This document shows, piece by piece, positions 1-7,126 of a DNA stretch of 54,916 nucleotides. The notes under the pieces were generated by a model that saw only the letters and a program-made list of their open reading frames with translations, did not search any database and had not been told where the DNA came from. Source of the DNA: an uncultured Bacteroidales bacterium (GTDB lineage Bacteria > Bacteroidota > Bacteroidia > Bacteroidales > UBA932); contig CAMJHF010000017.1 of assembly GCA_946405435.1 (NCBI GenBank), forward strand, positions 1 through 54,916. Direction: 5' to 3'. Positions within the stretch are counted from its first letter, which is position 1. The number at the start of each line of letters is the position of its first letter. Position numbers and translations under genes: made by a program.

Positions 1-1461
1 ATACTTATCCAGGAATTCTTTCTGCTCTTTGATCGAGAGCGTCTTTTTCATGGCTTCCAGAACGGCCTCATACTGCTCGTTTTTCTTCGTGAAGACACGC
101 CTTCTTTCCTGGCCGTCAACTGCCGCATAAAGGTGGATGTTCCCTGAGTCGGTCATCTCGAACCGGATCAGATCGGAAGTGACGATAGCCGGTGCAAAGA
201 CATCCGGAGACAATTCGCGGAGCCGTGACTCTATTATGTCGATGAAGAGAGAGGCGACACCGTTCGCGGAAGCCAAGGACCGAAAGTCCTTGAGCGCATC
301 CTTCACCCTGTCGATGTACTTCGCGGGATTCTTGATGTCATTCTGAGCAGCGAAGTCCAGTAGGTCTGCGGTGGTTATATCCTCGAACTTCCCCCGCACG
401 GAGAATTCGTGACGTCTCTCAGGAGTTGCGGCCGTTTTCAAGATGAAGCATAGGTCGTAAGCCGGAGAAAGGTGCCAGGAGCCGTCCTTCTCCATGATGA
501 AGGAGAAGTTCTTGGCGTGGTCGTCCGTGTTGTTGGAAAGGATATTGAAGACCATCCGTAGATAGAGTTCATTCAGTTCATCCTGGGGGATGGAGAGCTG
601 CCTACAGGTGGAGAAGAGATCCTCATAGCAGTATGCCTCCGGATTGACGGCGGCGAGCGTCTGGGTGAACACCTTCTCACCGGCGCGGCGGTCGAAACGC
701 TCCGTCAGGAAATGGCTGATGCCTTCCACCTCGATCAGGCGGGAGGGCATCATCGTGATCCCGGCCCGGGTCGCCAGGTCATACCAGGTCTTCTCGATCT
801 CGGAGAGGCAGAACTCAGGGGTGTTGAACTTGAGGATGTAATACTTCCTGTCACCTCTTGCCGAGATCTGGCCGGAAAAGATGTTCCCACCTTGGTCCAT
901 CGCGATGACCGCCTTCTTGAAGCGTCCTCCGGCAGAAGTTCCGACTGCCATCAAAGCCTTCTGCGTAAGTGTCTCTTCCGGGGAAATGATAGCGTGCTCG
1001 CGGTCCTGCTCGATCTTCTTCGCTAAGTCGTACAGTTTCGGGATCATCAGTTTCTCATTCGTGCTGAATGCATCTTCGCTACACGGGACGAATTCGAGCG
1101 CACCCATGGCGCGGCTTCCGACGAAGGAGAGTTTCGCGAGCGGAGTCTTGTCTTTCTCGTGATAGTGATGTTCCGCGAACCACTGGTCAAAGAGGGTGTT
1201 ACCCCAATCGTCCGGAAGTGAGTCCGCGATGAACGGGGGGAGTTTCTGATATTTCGCGGAGTCCGTGTTGCCATAGATGGCGAAACGGGCTGCGGGACTC
1301 TTCGACGAGGCGGTCAGCGGTGCAATGTCGAGCCCCGATGAAAGGTATTCGGGTGAAAAGAAGAAATAGGAATTCCCCTTTGCCGGGTTCCAGCAGAGCT
1401 GTCCGATCTCCCGGTCCCAGAGCATGACACTCAACCTGCCGCTGTCTATATTCCTAGCCAT
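1..1461 (-). CDS. hipA: HipA-type serine/threonine kinase toxin (partial, runs off left edge)
   Basis: HipA toxins are serine/threonine kinases (E. coli HipA phosphorylates GltX) that act in the cytoplasm and are neutralised by HipB. Translating the minus strand from the ATG at 1461 gives 487 codons without a stop down to base 1, so the gene is 3'-truncated by the window. Seen: the catalytic and metal-binding motif NTDDHAKNFSF near residue 310, followed by LSPAYDL, the pair typical of HipA kinases; a Ser/Gly-rich SAGGRFKKAV segment at the nucleotide-binding loop; and ALEFVP upstream. The start overlaps the end of the HTH gene by 8 nt, implying translational coupling. With at least 487 residues it is longer than classical HipA (about 440), so a C-terminal extension is likely. 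Target unknown. Confidence 0.9.
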   Translation of the reverse strand, partial: MARNIDSGRLSVMLWDREIGQLCWNPAKGNSYFFFSPEYLSSGLDIAPLTASSKSPAARFAIYGNTDSAKYQKLPPFIADSLPDDWGNTLFDQWFAEHHYHEKDKTPLAKLSFVGSRAMGALEFVPCSEDAFSTNEKLMIPKLYDLAKKIEQDREHAIISPEETLTQKALMAVGTSAGGRFKKAVIAMDQGGNIFSGQISARGDRKYYILKFNTPEFCLSEIEKTWYDLATRAGITMMPSRLIEVEGISHFLTERFDRRAGEKVFTQTLAAVNPEAYCYEDLFSTCRQLSIPQDELNELYLRMVFNILSNNTDDHAKNFSFIMEKDGSWHLSPAYDLCFILKTAATPERRHEFSVRGKFEDITTADLLDFAAQNDIKNPAKYIDRVKDALKDFRSLASANGVASLFIDIIESRLRELSPDVFAPAIVTSDLIRFEMTDSGNIHLYAAVDGQERRRVFTKKNEQYEAVLEAMKKTLSIKEQKEFLDKY

Positions 1462-1762
1462 TGTTCTTCCTCCTTACTCTTTGTTGCTGATGTTCGGGGG
1501 CCGTCAGATATGGATTCGCGGGCTGCTCCGGAATCAGGTCGTCGAACCTGTCCAGTAGGCCGACAGGCCGAAGCAGGGCCATCAGGTTGGTGATGTTCAT
1601 ATTCGTGATCGTGCCCGTCTCGAACTTGTGGACGGTGGAGACGGAAACGCCCGCAGCCTTGGCCAGGTCTCCCTGGGAAAGGTTCATCATCAACCTGTAA
1701 TCCTTGAACCGCAGCCCTAGCATTTGCAGGATCTGAGTATTCGAATACTTCTTCAAGTCCAT
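1454..1762 (-). CDS. hipB: HipB-like XRE-family antitoxin / autorepressor
   Basis: This is a 102-aa helix-turn-helix protein. Residues of about 17-70 form a Cro/C1-type (XRE) HTH, with the recognition region LAKAAGVSVSTVHKFETG. It is expected to bind the kinase toxin encoded immediately downstream and to repress the shared promoter. The 8-nt overlap with hipA and the upstream promoter/operator (1765-1815) support a two-gene autoregulated operon. The start at 1762 is chosen because it lies just after the operator palindrome and about 16 nt from the predicted transcription start. The C-terminal 30 residues are Pro/Gln/Arg-rich and probably unstructured. Confidence 0.88.
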   Translation of the reverse strand: MDLKKYSNTQILQMLGLRFKDYRLMMNLSQGDLAKAAGVSVSTVHKFETGTITNMNITNLMALLRPVGLLDRFDDLIPEQPANPYLTAPEHQQQRVRRKNNG

Positions 1763-1764
1763 AT

Positions 1765-1786
1765 TGCATCAGTCTTTTCCGATGCA
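1765..1786. promoter_or_regulatory. candidate HipB operator palindrome
   Basis: A perfect inverted repeat, TGCATC-N10-GATGCA, lies between the -7 element and the hipB start codon and touches the -7 box. Its placement over the transcription start suits autorepression by the HTH antitoxin. No binding data are visible in sequence, so the operator role is inferred from position. Confidence 0.5.
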
Positions 1787-1815
1787 AATGTAATTAATTA
1801 TAGGTAAAATTCAAA
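1785..1815 (-). promoter_or_regulatory. hipBA promoter (TTTG-N19-TACATTTG)
   Basis: On the minus strand a -33 element TTTG (1812-1815) is followed by a 19-nt spacer and TACATTTG (1785-1792). This is an exact match to the Bacteroidota primary-sigma consensus TTTG-N19-21-TAnnTTTG. Transcription would start near 1778, about 16 nt before the hipB ATG. Confidence 0.75.
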
Positions 1816-1977
1816 TAATGCTGTTAATTATTATTTTATTATAGCTTACAGTTGTCTTCTTTGTTCCCTTCCCAGTTTTCTTAGCAGTTTTCTTAACAGT
1901 ATTCAGAGCCTTGTAAAGAGCCTTTGTAAAGAAACCTTCTGTCCGAAGGATCAATCGTTGAGTTCATTATCATTCAT

Positions 1978-2015
1978 TTTGCTACATTTTTCATAAGTGA
2001 TGAAAATGTAGCAAA
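1978..2015. repeat. AT-rich inverted repeat upstream of the DUF4143 ATPase
   Basis: Arms 1978-1994 and 2000-2015 are complementary over 16 bp apart from one extra T, around a 5-nt centre. The core is TTTGCTACATTTT. It lies in the 451-nt interval between hipB and the ATPase gene, 200 nt ahead of the ATPase start. It could be an operator or a hairpin; it lacks a GC-rich stem, so it is not a typical terminator. Confidence 0.6.
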
Positions 2016-2095
2016 TAGGAGGATTCGTTCCAAAAAATGCGGTGGAGCACCTAAAACTCGTTGGAAAAAGTGCGACGAAACCATGAAACGTCAAC

Positions 2096-2172
2096 ATTTT
2101 GAGGATTTTGAGAAAAACGCCGTTTTAAATTTTGAGGAAATTGAGAAAAACCACATAAAAAATTTTAAGGAG
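2096..2172 (+). repeat. three-unit 33-bp tandem repeat in the ATPase leader
   Basis: Units begin at 2096, 2129 and 2162, spaced exactly 33 bp. The first two share ATTTTGAGG, then ATTTTGAG or AAATTGAG, then AAAAAC; the third retains only ATTTTAAGGAG. The array sits 40-120 nt upstream of the ATPase start codon, probably in its 5' leader. The rest of 1763-2213 holds the hipBA promoter and one AT-rich inverted repeat; I see no other gene there. Confidence 0.65.
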
Positions 2173-2213
2173 ACCGGAATATACTCTATATTCGCAATGT
2201 TAGAATAAAAGAT

Positions 2214-3557
2214 ATGGAACCTGAAAGACTCTTCAAACGCAAGATTTATGACCGCCTTCTTCAATGGAAGGAAAGCAGTAAGGGAAAGAGAGCTCTTTTT
2301 ATTGAGGGGGCTCGCCGGATCGGTAAATCTACCATTGTAAAAGCGTTCGCCCGAAACGAATACGAATCATTTATATTTATTGATTTCACCAAGTGCTCCC
2401 AAGAGGTGAAGAACCTGTTTAACGATGTTTCAGATCTTAACTACATCTTTCTCCGGTTACAACTTGCATATGGGGTACAATTGGTAGAACGCAAGTCCCT
2501 TATCGTATTCGACGAAGTGCAGTTCCAACCCCTTGCCCGGCAGGCAATCAAGTCATTTGTAGAAGACCATCGATACGATTACATAGAAACTGGCTCGCTG
2601 ATCTCCATCCGTAAGAACACGGAAAACATTCTAATCCCTAGTGAGGAGGAGCGCATCAGTATGTATCCCATGGACTATGAAGAGTTCCGTTGGGCTCTGG
2701 GAGATACTGCCACCATCCCGCTGCTCCGTTCCGTTTGGGAACATCCCCAACCGCTGAAGGAAGTGCATCGCAAACTTATGCGGGACTTCCGTCTCTATAT
2801 GCTTGTGGGAGGAATGCCCCAGGCTGTTGATGCCTATCTTGAGTCCAACAACTTCGAGGTCGTGGATCACGCAAAACGCTTAATCCTAGACCTGTACGAT
2901 GAAGATTTCAGCAAGATTGATCCTACGGGGAAAGCGGCAAGGATATTCGCCGCCATACCGGCCCAACTCAATAGCAACGCTTCTCGCTACCAGATATCCA
3001 ATGTCATCCCCGGAGCCCATGCAGAAGATTTCGTTGAACTAATTTCTGAAATGGAGAAATCCAGGACCGTCAATATCTCGCATCACAGCGATGATCCTAA
3101 TGTGGACTTAGGCAGTACCGAAGATCTGATGCAGTACAAAATGTTTGTTGGTGACACCGGGCTCTTCGTGACACTTGCCTTCCGAGATAAGGCGTTCACC
3201 GAGAACATCATATATGAGCGTTTGCTTAGCGACAAGTTGGCGGCCAATTTGGGCTACCTTTACAAGAACATCGTAGCTCAGATGCTCACGGCCTCCGGCA
3301 ACAAACTGTTCTATCACGTCTGGCCCACCGAGAGTGGCAAACACAACTACGAGGTGGATTTCCTTCTGTCTCATGGAACTAAGATTATGCCCATCGAAGT
3401 TAAGTCCTCTTCCTACAAGACACACGTATCTTTGGATGCCTTCTGTAAGAAGTATTCTTCGCGCATAACTAATGACCGATACCTGATATATACGAAGGAC
3501 TACGCCCATGAAGAGTCGGTCAGGTATATACCGGCCTACCTGGCATATTTCCTGTAA
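2214..3557 (+). CDS. AAA-family ATPase with C-terminal DUF4143 / PD-(D/E)XK-like domain
   Basis: This 447-aa protein has a Walker A motif at residues of about 33-41 (GARRIGKST), a Walker B (LIVFDEVQ) near residue 100, an ETGSL sensor-like motif near residue 126, and a C-terminal EVDFLL...MPIEVKSS motif (about residues 380-400) of the PD-(D/E)XK nuclease fold seen in DUF4143 proteins. This family is abundant in Bacteroidales, often in many copies, and its role is unsettled; proposals include mobile-element or stress functions. Full family length, no signal peptide, cytoplasmic. The gene stands alone between the hipBA region and the nitroreductase. The three-unit 33-bp repeat directly upstream is unusual. 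Confidence 0.9.
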   Translation: MEPERLFKRKIYDRLLQWKESSKGKRALFIEGARRIGKSTIVKAFARNEYESFIFIDFTKCSQEVKNLFNDVSDLNYIFLRLQLAYGVQLVERKSLIVFDEVQFQPLARQAIKSFVEDHRYDYIETGSLISIRKNTENILIPSEEERISMYPMDYEEFRWALGDTATIPLLRSVWEHPQPLKEVHRKLMRDFRLYMLVGGMPQAVDAYLESNNFEVVDHAKRLILDLYDEDFSKIDPTGKAARIFAAIPAQLNSNASRYQISNVIPGAHAEDFVELISEMEKSRTVNISHHSDDPNVDLGSTEDLMQYKMFVGDTGLFVTLAFRDKAFTENIIYERLLSDKLAANLGYLYKNIVAQMLTASGNKLFYHVWPTESGKHNYEVDFLLSHGTKIMPIEVKSSSYKTHVSLDAFCKKYSSRITNDRYLIYTKDYAHEESVRYIPAYLAYFL

Positions 3558-3694
3558 CAAAAGACCTTCTATATTTTTGGAACTAAAGATAGGCGCAGAA
3601 TCACACTTTCTATAATAATCATTACTCACGGACCAATAATCCCCCATCAATCGCCGTAATTGACTATACGTTGGTAAGTTTCGGCGTTTTTTCT

Positions 3695-3724
3695 TTTGCG
3701 GGACGGCATTTTTTTGTACCTTGA
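3695..3724 (+). promoter_or_regulatory. candidate promoter for the nitroreductase gene
   Basis: TTTG (3695-3698), an 18-nt spacer and TACCTTGA (3717-3724) form a near match to the Bacteroidota consensus. It would put the transcription start near 3731 and leave a leader of about 37 nt before the ATG at 3768. Confidence 0.4.
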
Positions 3725-3767
3725 CGAGGTTTTTACAAACAGATTAAAACCCCTATATCAACCTCTT

Positions 3768-4361
3768 ATGAAATATCTAAAATTAGCACTCGTAACTCTG
3801 GTCACCATGTTGTCGATATCTGTAGCCGCCCAGGAAAAGCAAGAGGCCTGCAAGGCCACCCTGGAGAACATCCACGCCCGCAAGAGCGTACGTTCATACA
3901 CCGAAGAGGCCGTCTCTGCCGAGCAGGTGGAAACCATCCTCAAGGCAGCCATGGCGGCACCTTCAGGAATGAACCTCCAGCCCTGGCGCTTTGTGGTGGT
4001 CACGCAGCAAGCCACGAAGGATAAACTGGCCGGCGGATTCAACAAGATGATTGCCAAGGCACCCGTGGTGATTGTCGTCTGCGGCAAAACCACGAACAAG
4101 ATGGGCGGAGAAAACAGGAACTGGACTGCAGATTGCGCCGCTGCTACGGAGAATCTCCTGCTTGCCACCGAAGCCATGGGGCTGGGTGCCGTTTGGACAG
4201 CCTGCTACCCCTACGATGACAGGATGAAGCCCGCAATAGAGGTGCTCGGCCTGCCGGAAGACATCAAGCCGTATTGCATTGTCCCCATAGGCCATCCTGC
4301 CGGAAATGACAAGCCCAAGGACAAGTGGAAGCCGGAGAACATCCACTACGAAAAGTGGTAG
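3768..4361 (+). CDS. exported nitroreductase-family flavoprotein
   Basis: A nitroreductase-fold protein of 197 aa (FMN-dependent NAD(P)H oxidoreductase superfamily). Residues 1-21 (MKYLKLALVTLVTM...) form a signal peptide ending at the AQE site, so the mature protein should be periplasmic, which is less common for this fold. Family hallmarks are RKSVRSYTEEAVS (the FMN-phosphate-binding Arg/Ser region), AMAAPSGMNLQPWRFV and GAVWTACYPYD (the C-terminal flavin-contact segment). The ATG at 3768 is preferred over the upstream in-frame start at 3696 because the predicted promoter lies between the two and because the signal peptide begins there. Physiological substrate unknown. Monocistronic. Confidence 0.88.
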   Translation: MKYLKLALVTLVTMLSISVAAQEKQEACKATLENIHARKSVRSYTEEAVSAEQVETILKAAMAAPSGMNLQPWRFVVVTQQATKDKLAGGFNKMIAKAPVVIVVCGKTTNKMGGENRNWTADCAAATENLLLATEAMGLGAVWTACYPYDDRMKPAIEVLGLPEDIKPYCIVPIGHPAGNDKPKDKWKPENIHYEKW

Positions 4362-4370
4362 CTGAAAGGT

Positions 4371-4877
4371 CTATTCCTTGGGGAACTCCTCCGGATACAG
4401 GGTGCCGCGGTAGCTGATGTCGTCGCGGTTGCGGCAATTGACATGAATGTCCGCCTCGCCGTTGTCGAATACGGTCACGGTGTACACGATGAAGTCCTCG
4501 CCGTTGTCGGTGGAGAACTGGATCCTGCGCCTGTCGCTACGGCTGGTATCCTCTGCATACGCCTTGATCTCGTCTTCGAACACAAGCGCCTTGCCGCCAC
4601 CGTAGGGCACGCTGTACACAACACCGAAATACGGCAGATGAGAGATGACCTTGTCTCCGTCGACAGTCAGGGAATAGGAATCCGTCAAGGCCTTGCTCCG
4701 GCCCCGCAGAGGATACATGTAATCTACTGAAATACGGTAGGTTCTGGCATCAAGCCTCTGATTCACAAGCTGCGCCGTGCGGGCTGCCTGCTCGCGTTTC
4801 TGCTCCGGAGTGAGCCGCACCGTGCCGCAAGCACCAACCAGCACCAGCACGGAAAAGAGTAACAATAATCTACGCAT
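4371..4877 (-). CDS. DUF4251-family lipoprotein
   Basis: A 168-aa protein with a lipoprotein signal peptide ending in the lipobox LVGAC (Cys 17). The mature part matches the DUF4251 pattern common in Bacteroidales: a YRISVDYMYP strand, then a GDKVISHLPYFGVVY core with the characteristic LPYFG tract, and a C-terminal Gly/Asp-rich sandwich ending YRGTLYP. Function of the family is unknown; it is probably an inner-leaflet or periplasm-facing lipoprotein. It converges on the nitroreductase (10-nt gap) and diverges from the Rpn-family gene. Confidence 0.85.
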   Translation of the reverse strand: MRRLLLLFSVLVLVGACGTVRLTPEQKREQAARTAQLVNQRLDARTYRISVDYMYPLRGRSKALTDSYSLTVDGDKVISHLPYFGVVYSVPYGGGKALVFEDEIKAYAEDTSRSDRRRIQFSTDNGEDFIVYTVTVFDNGEADIHVNCRNRDDISYRGTLYPEEFPKE

Positions 4878-4997
4878 AACGGCTCAAATGTAAGCAAAAT
4901 CTGGCGAAATCGCTTAAAAAAGGGATAAACACTGAGAGTTATTGCAGAAAAGCATCTCGAGTCGAACAAAACTGACTGATTTCTGAAGGCATTTCTT

Positions 4998-5030
4998 AAA
5001 AAATCAGCAAAATCTTGTTGCTGATTTTTT
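4998..5030. terminator. perfect 13-bp hairpin in the divergent lipoprotein/Rpn interval
   Basis: AAAAAATCAGCAA (4998-5010), a 7-nt loop, then its exact complement (5018-5030). The A-run and T-run flanks make it resemble a bidirectional intrinsic terminator, but it lies between two divergent genes where no transcript is expected to end. An operator or a mobile-element scar are other readings. Confidence 0.45.
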
Positions 5031-5082
5031 TGATTCCATTGATATTCAGATGCATCGTGCCATATTTGCCGCAAAAAAGACT

Positions 5083-6018
5083 ATGAAAAAGAACTCTTCA
5101 TCTCACGGCACCGGCACCACTATTGCCGCCGATCAAGGAATCGTCTTCATCGACCTTCGCCTCGACTATGCCTTTCATCTTGTATTCGGCACCCCTGGCA
5201 ACGAGAACCTGCTTCTCAGGCTCATCAACGCCATCCTCCCGCACCGGAACATCACCGGAGTGGAGCTTTCAACCCAGGAGCACGTAGGCCTCCGGCCGGA
5301 TTCGAGGAAAGCTGTTTTCGACGTGTTCTGCACCACATCGGACGGCAGCCACCTGACCATCGAAATGCAGTTCGGCGAGCAGAAGGACTTTAACGAACGG
5401 ATGCTCTTCTACTCCACCTTCCCCGTGCAGAACGATATTCGAAAGGGGCGCTTCGGCGAATACGGCTACATGAGCTACAGCTTCCAACCGGTTTGCGTCA
5501 TCGGAATCACCGACTTCATCTTGAAGGGCGTCCCTGAGAACAAAGATATGATCAACTATTATTCGGTGCGAAACGACAAGGAACCGCAGCACTTGTTCTC
5601 GGAGAATGTGAGTTTCGTGACGGTAGAGCTGCCCAAACTCGGGAAGGGCATTTCCGAGCTGTCATCGGACGCCGACTTCATCTTCTACGCTATACGGAAC
5701 ATCCACCGGATGAGGGAGGTTCCGCGGGAATTCACCGGCCGGGGCTTGGAGAAATTGTTCGAATTGTGTAGCTTTGCGAAAATGTCGAAGCAGCATCAAA
5801 TGGAGTATCTTGCAGAATTCATGGCCCGCCTGGACGAGCAGAGCCGCCTGAGAACCGCCTGGGAGAACGGCGAGGAAAAAGGGATCGAGCAGGGGATCGA
5901 AAGAGGCAAAGCTGAAGAACGCGTGGCAAACGCCCGGAAGCTTAAGGCTTTGGGCGTAGCACATGACATAATCTGCCAGGCTACCGGTCTTACGGCCGAG
6001 GAGGTCGCAGCTCTCTGA
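5083..6018 (+). CDS. Rpn-family (YhgA-like) PD-(D/E)XK nuclease
   Basis: Members of this family are recombination-promoting DNA nucleases or transposase-like PD-(D/E)XK proteins. The translation shows LRLDYAFHLVFG near the N-terminus and the catalytic pattern KAVFDVFC...LTIEMQ (Asp then Glu-x-Gln) around residues 80-105. It ends in an Arg/Glu-rich helical tail (GIEQGIERGKAEERVANARKL) typical of the family. The start at 5083 (MKKNSSSHG) is preferred to 5050 because the 5083 product begins at the usual family position. Length 311 aa is normal. No partner gene is evident. Confidence 0.88.
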   Translation: MKKNSSSHGTGTTIAADQGIVFIDLRLDYAFHLVFGTPGNENLLLRLINAILPHRNITGVELSTQEHVGLRPDSRKAVFDVFCTTSDGSHLTIEMQFGEQKDFNERMLFYSTFPVQNDIRKGRFGEYGYMSYSFQPVCVIGITDFILKGVPENKDMINYYSVRNDKEPQHLFSENVSFVTVELPKLGKGISELSSDADFIFYAIRNIHRMREVPREFTGRGLEKLFELCSFAKMSKQHQMEYLAEFMARLDEQSRLRTAWENGEEKGIEQGIERGKAEERVANARKLKALGVAHDIICQATGLTAEEVAAL

Positions 6019-6180
6019 GCGTTCAAGTCACGCGGCGTGCTTTGGTGGCAGCAGAGCGGGCGGGGAGGGAACAAAACGGCCGGTTTTCGTAGCAGGCCCG
6101 CCATGTAAATGACCACCCGGGCACGGTGTGTGATTATCAAACAGCCGGCAGGTATATCTTTGAGGGTATTATATGAAAAC

Positions 6181-6218
6181 AGCAGCAACCTATATGCGAT
6201 TGCATGTAAGTTGCTGCT
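6181..6218 (-). terminator. terminator hairpin downstream of the nuclease reading frame
   Basis: AGCAGCAAC (6181-6189) pairs perfectly with GTTGCTGCT (6210-6218), with an inner ATGC-GATT-GCAT stem. On the minus strand the hairpin is followed by TGTTTTC, so it can end the leftward transcript that stops at 6239. The remainder of 6019-6238 shows no coding sequence; a stray TATCTTTG (6155-6162, plus strand) resembles a -7 box but leads into no convincing gene. Confidence 0.6.
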
Positions 6219-6238
6219 ACTATTCTAAAATGACATTA

Positions 6239-7042
6239 TCAGAAGAACGAATGATTAGTGCCTTCCGCGGTGTCTTGGATGCTCGTTGGAATATTTGCAA
6301 AGAATTCAAATCCTGTGAGCGTTTCCATCTGGTCAATTGTCTTGTCCTGACGGATCATATCTTCATGATTCAAGAGGAAGGCGGCGCCGGTGGCGCTGAC
6401 AGGCTTTCCGGATGCATCGAAGCTGACCTTCATGATACACTTATAATAGTCTGTAGGAACAGGACATGCGACACCGTTGTTGTCGGTTGCGTCGGTCTTG
6501 TAGCCGCTGCCGAAAATGGCTCCTGTGACCACATAGAGCGTATCGCGTCCAGTGGTGGCTTTCCCCAGGTTCTGAATTGATTCCTCCAGCTCATCCCAGT
6601 CGGTTGAACTTCCGGCATTGAAGGCATCTGACTGCGGCGTCATGTTGGAGAAATAGTCCGTCTGGTACATCTGGTAGATGGTTGTCCGCCTGTCATTGGA
6701 TGCCACTTGATGTCCGCGGGTGTAGCCTCCGCCGTAGCTGGAAGTCAATTTAGGCTGCCAAGACTGATCCAGGGCAGGGTCGTACTGCCAGCTATCGCCA
6801 CGTGTGACGTTCCAAGGGTACGCTGTCGCATGCATCGGGAATGCCGCCCAGAGCGCCGCCTTCTTGGTCTTGTCATACAGTATCGTGTAATTGCGATACT
6901 GCTTGCCATTGTACATGAAAGTGTGGGTTACGACCTTCTGATTGGAATTGCCGGAAACGTTGTAGCGCTGCCACTTGGACACGGTATCACTGCCACTGAA
7001 ATCCTTTTCGTTCCCTGAAGCTGCCGTTCCTGACAGTTCCAC
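6239..7042 (-). CDS. DNA/RNA non-specific endonuclease domain, cut off from its lipoprotein N-terminus by an in-frame TGA
   Basis: A beta-beta-alpha-metal (NucA/EndA-type) nuclease domain. The catalytic motif is YTRGHQVASNDR near residues 107-118 (His 111 as general base; the usual DRGH reads TRGH here), followed by NMTPQSDAFNAG carrying the metal-binding Asn, and the family ending ETLTGFEFFANIP. The only possible start is a GTG at 7042, with no signal peptide. Reading upstream in the same frame gives 28 sense codons (a Gly/Ser linker TPSGGGTSGGG and KPGYLSC) to a TGA at 7127-7129, which is the stop of the lipoprotein gene. The nuclease is therefore probably the C-terminal domain of a once-continuous secreted protein of about 1,250 aa. 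It may be expressed only by readthrough, or be decaying. Confidence 0.8.
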   Translation of the reverse strand: MELSGTAASGNEKDFSGSDTVSKWQRYNVSGNSNQKVVTHTFMYNGKQYRNYTILYDKTKKAALWAAFPMHATAYPWNVTRGDSWQYDPALDQSWQPKLTSSYGGGYTRGHQVASNDRRTTIYQMYQTDYFSNMTPQSDAFNAGSSTDWDELEESIQNLGKATTGRDTLYVVTGAIFGSGYKTDATDNNGVACPVPTDYYKCIMKVSFDASGKPVSATGAAFLLNHEDMIRQDKTIDQMETLTGFEFFANIPTSIQDTAEGTNHSFF

Positions 7043-7126
7043 CGCCGGGATCTCTCCACAGGAGAGATATCCCGGCTTGGAATCTGCGGTGTCTCCACCC
7101 CCGGAGGTTCCGCCTCCGGATGGAGT

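Noticed and set aside
2096..2172. Possible CRISPR-like or translated repeat ahead of the ATPase
   Set aside because: Only 2.3 units, no spacers, and the frame across the units contains stop codons.
6173..6580. Plus-strand ORF with an upstream TATCTTTG box
   Set aside because: It runs through the terminator hairpin and then antisense to the nuclease domain; its protein has no family features.
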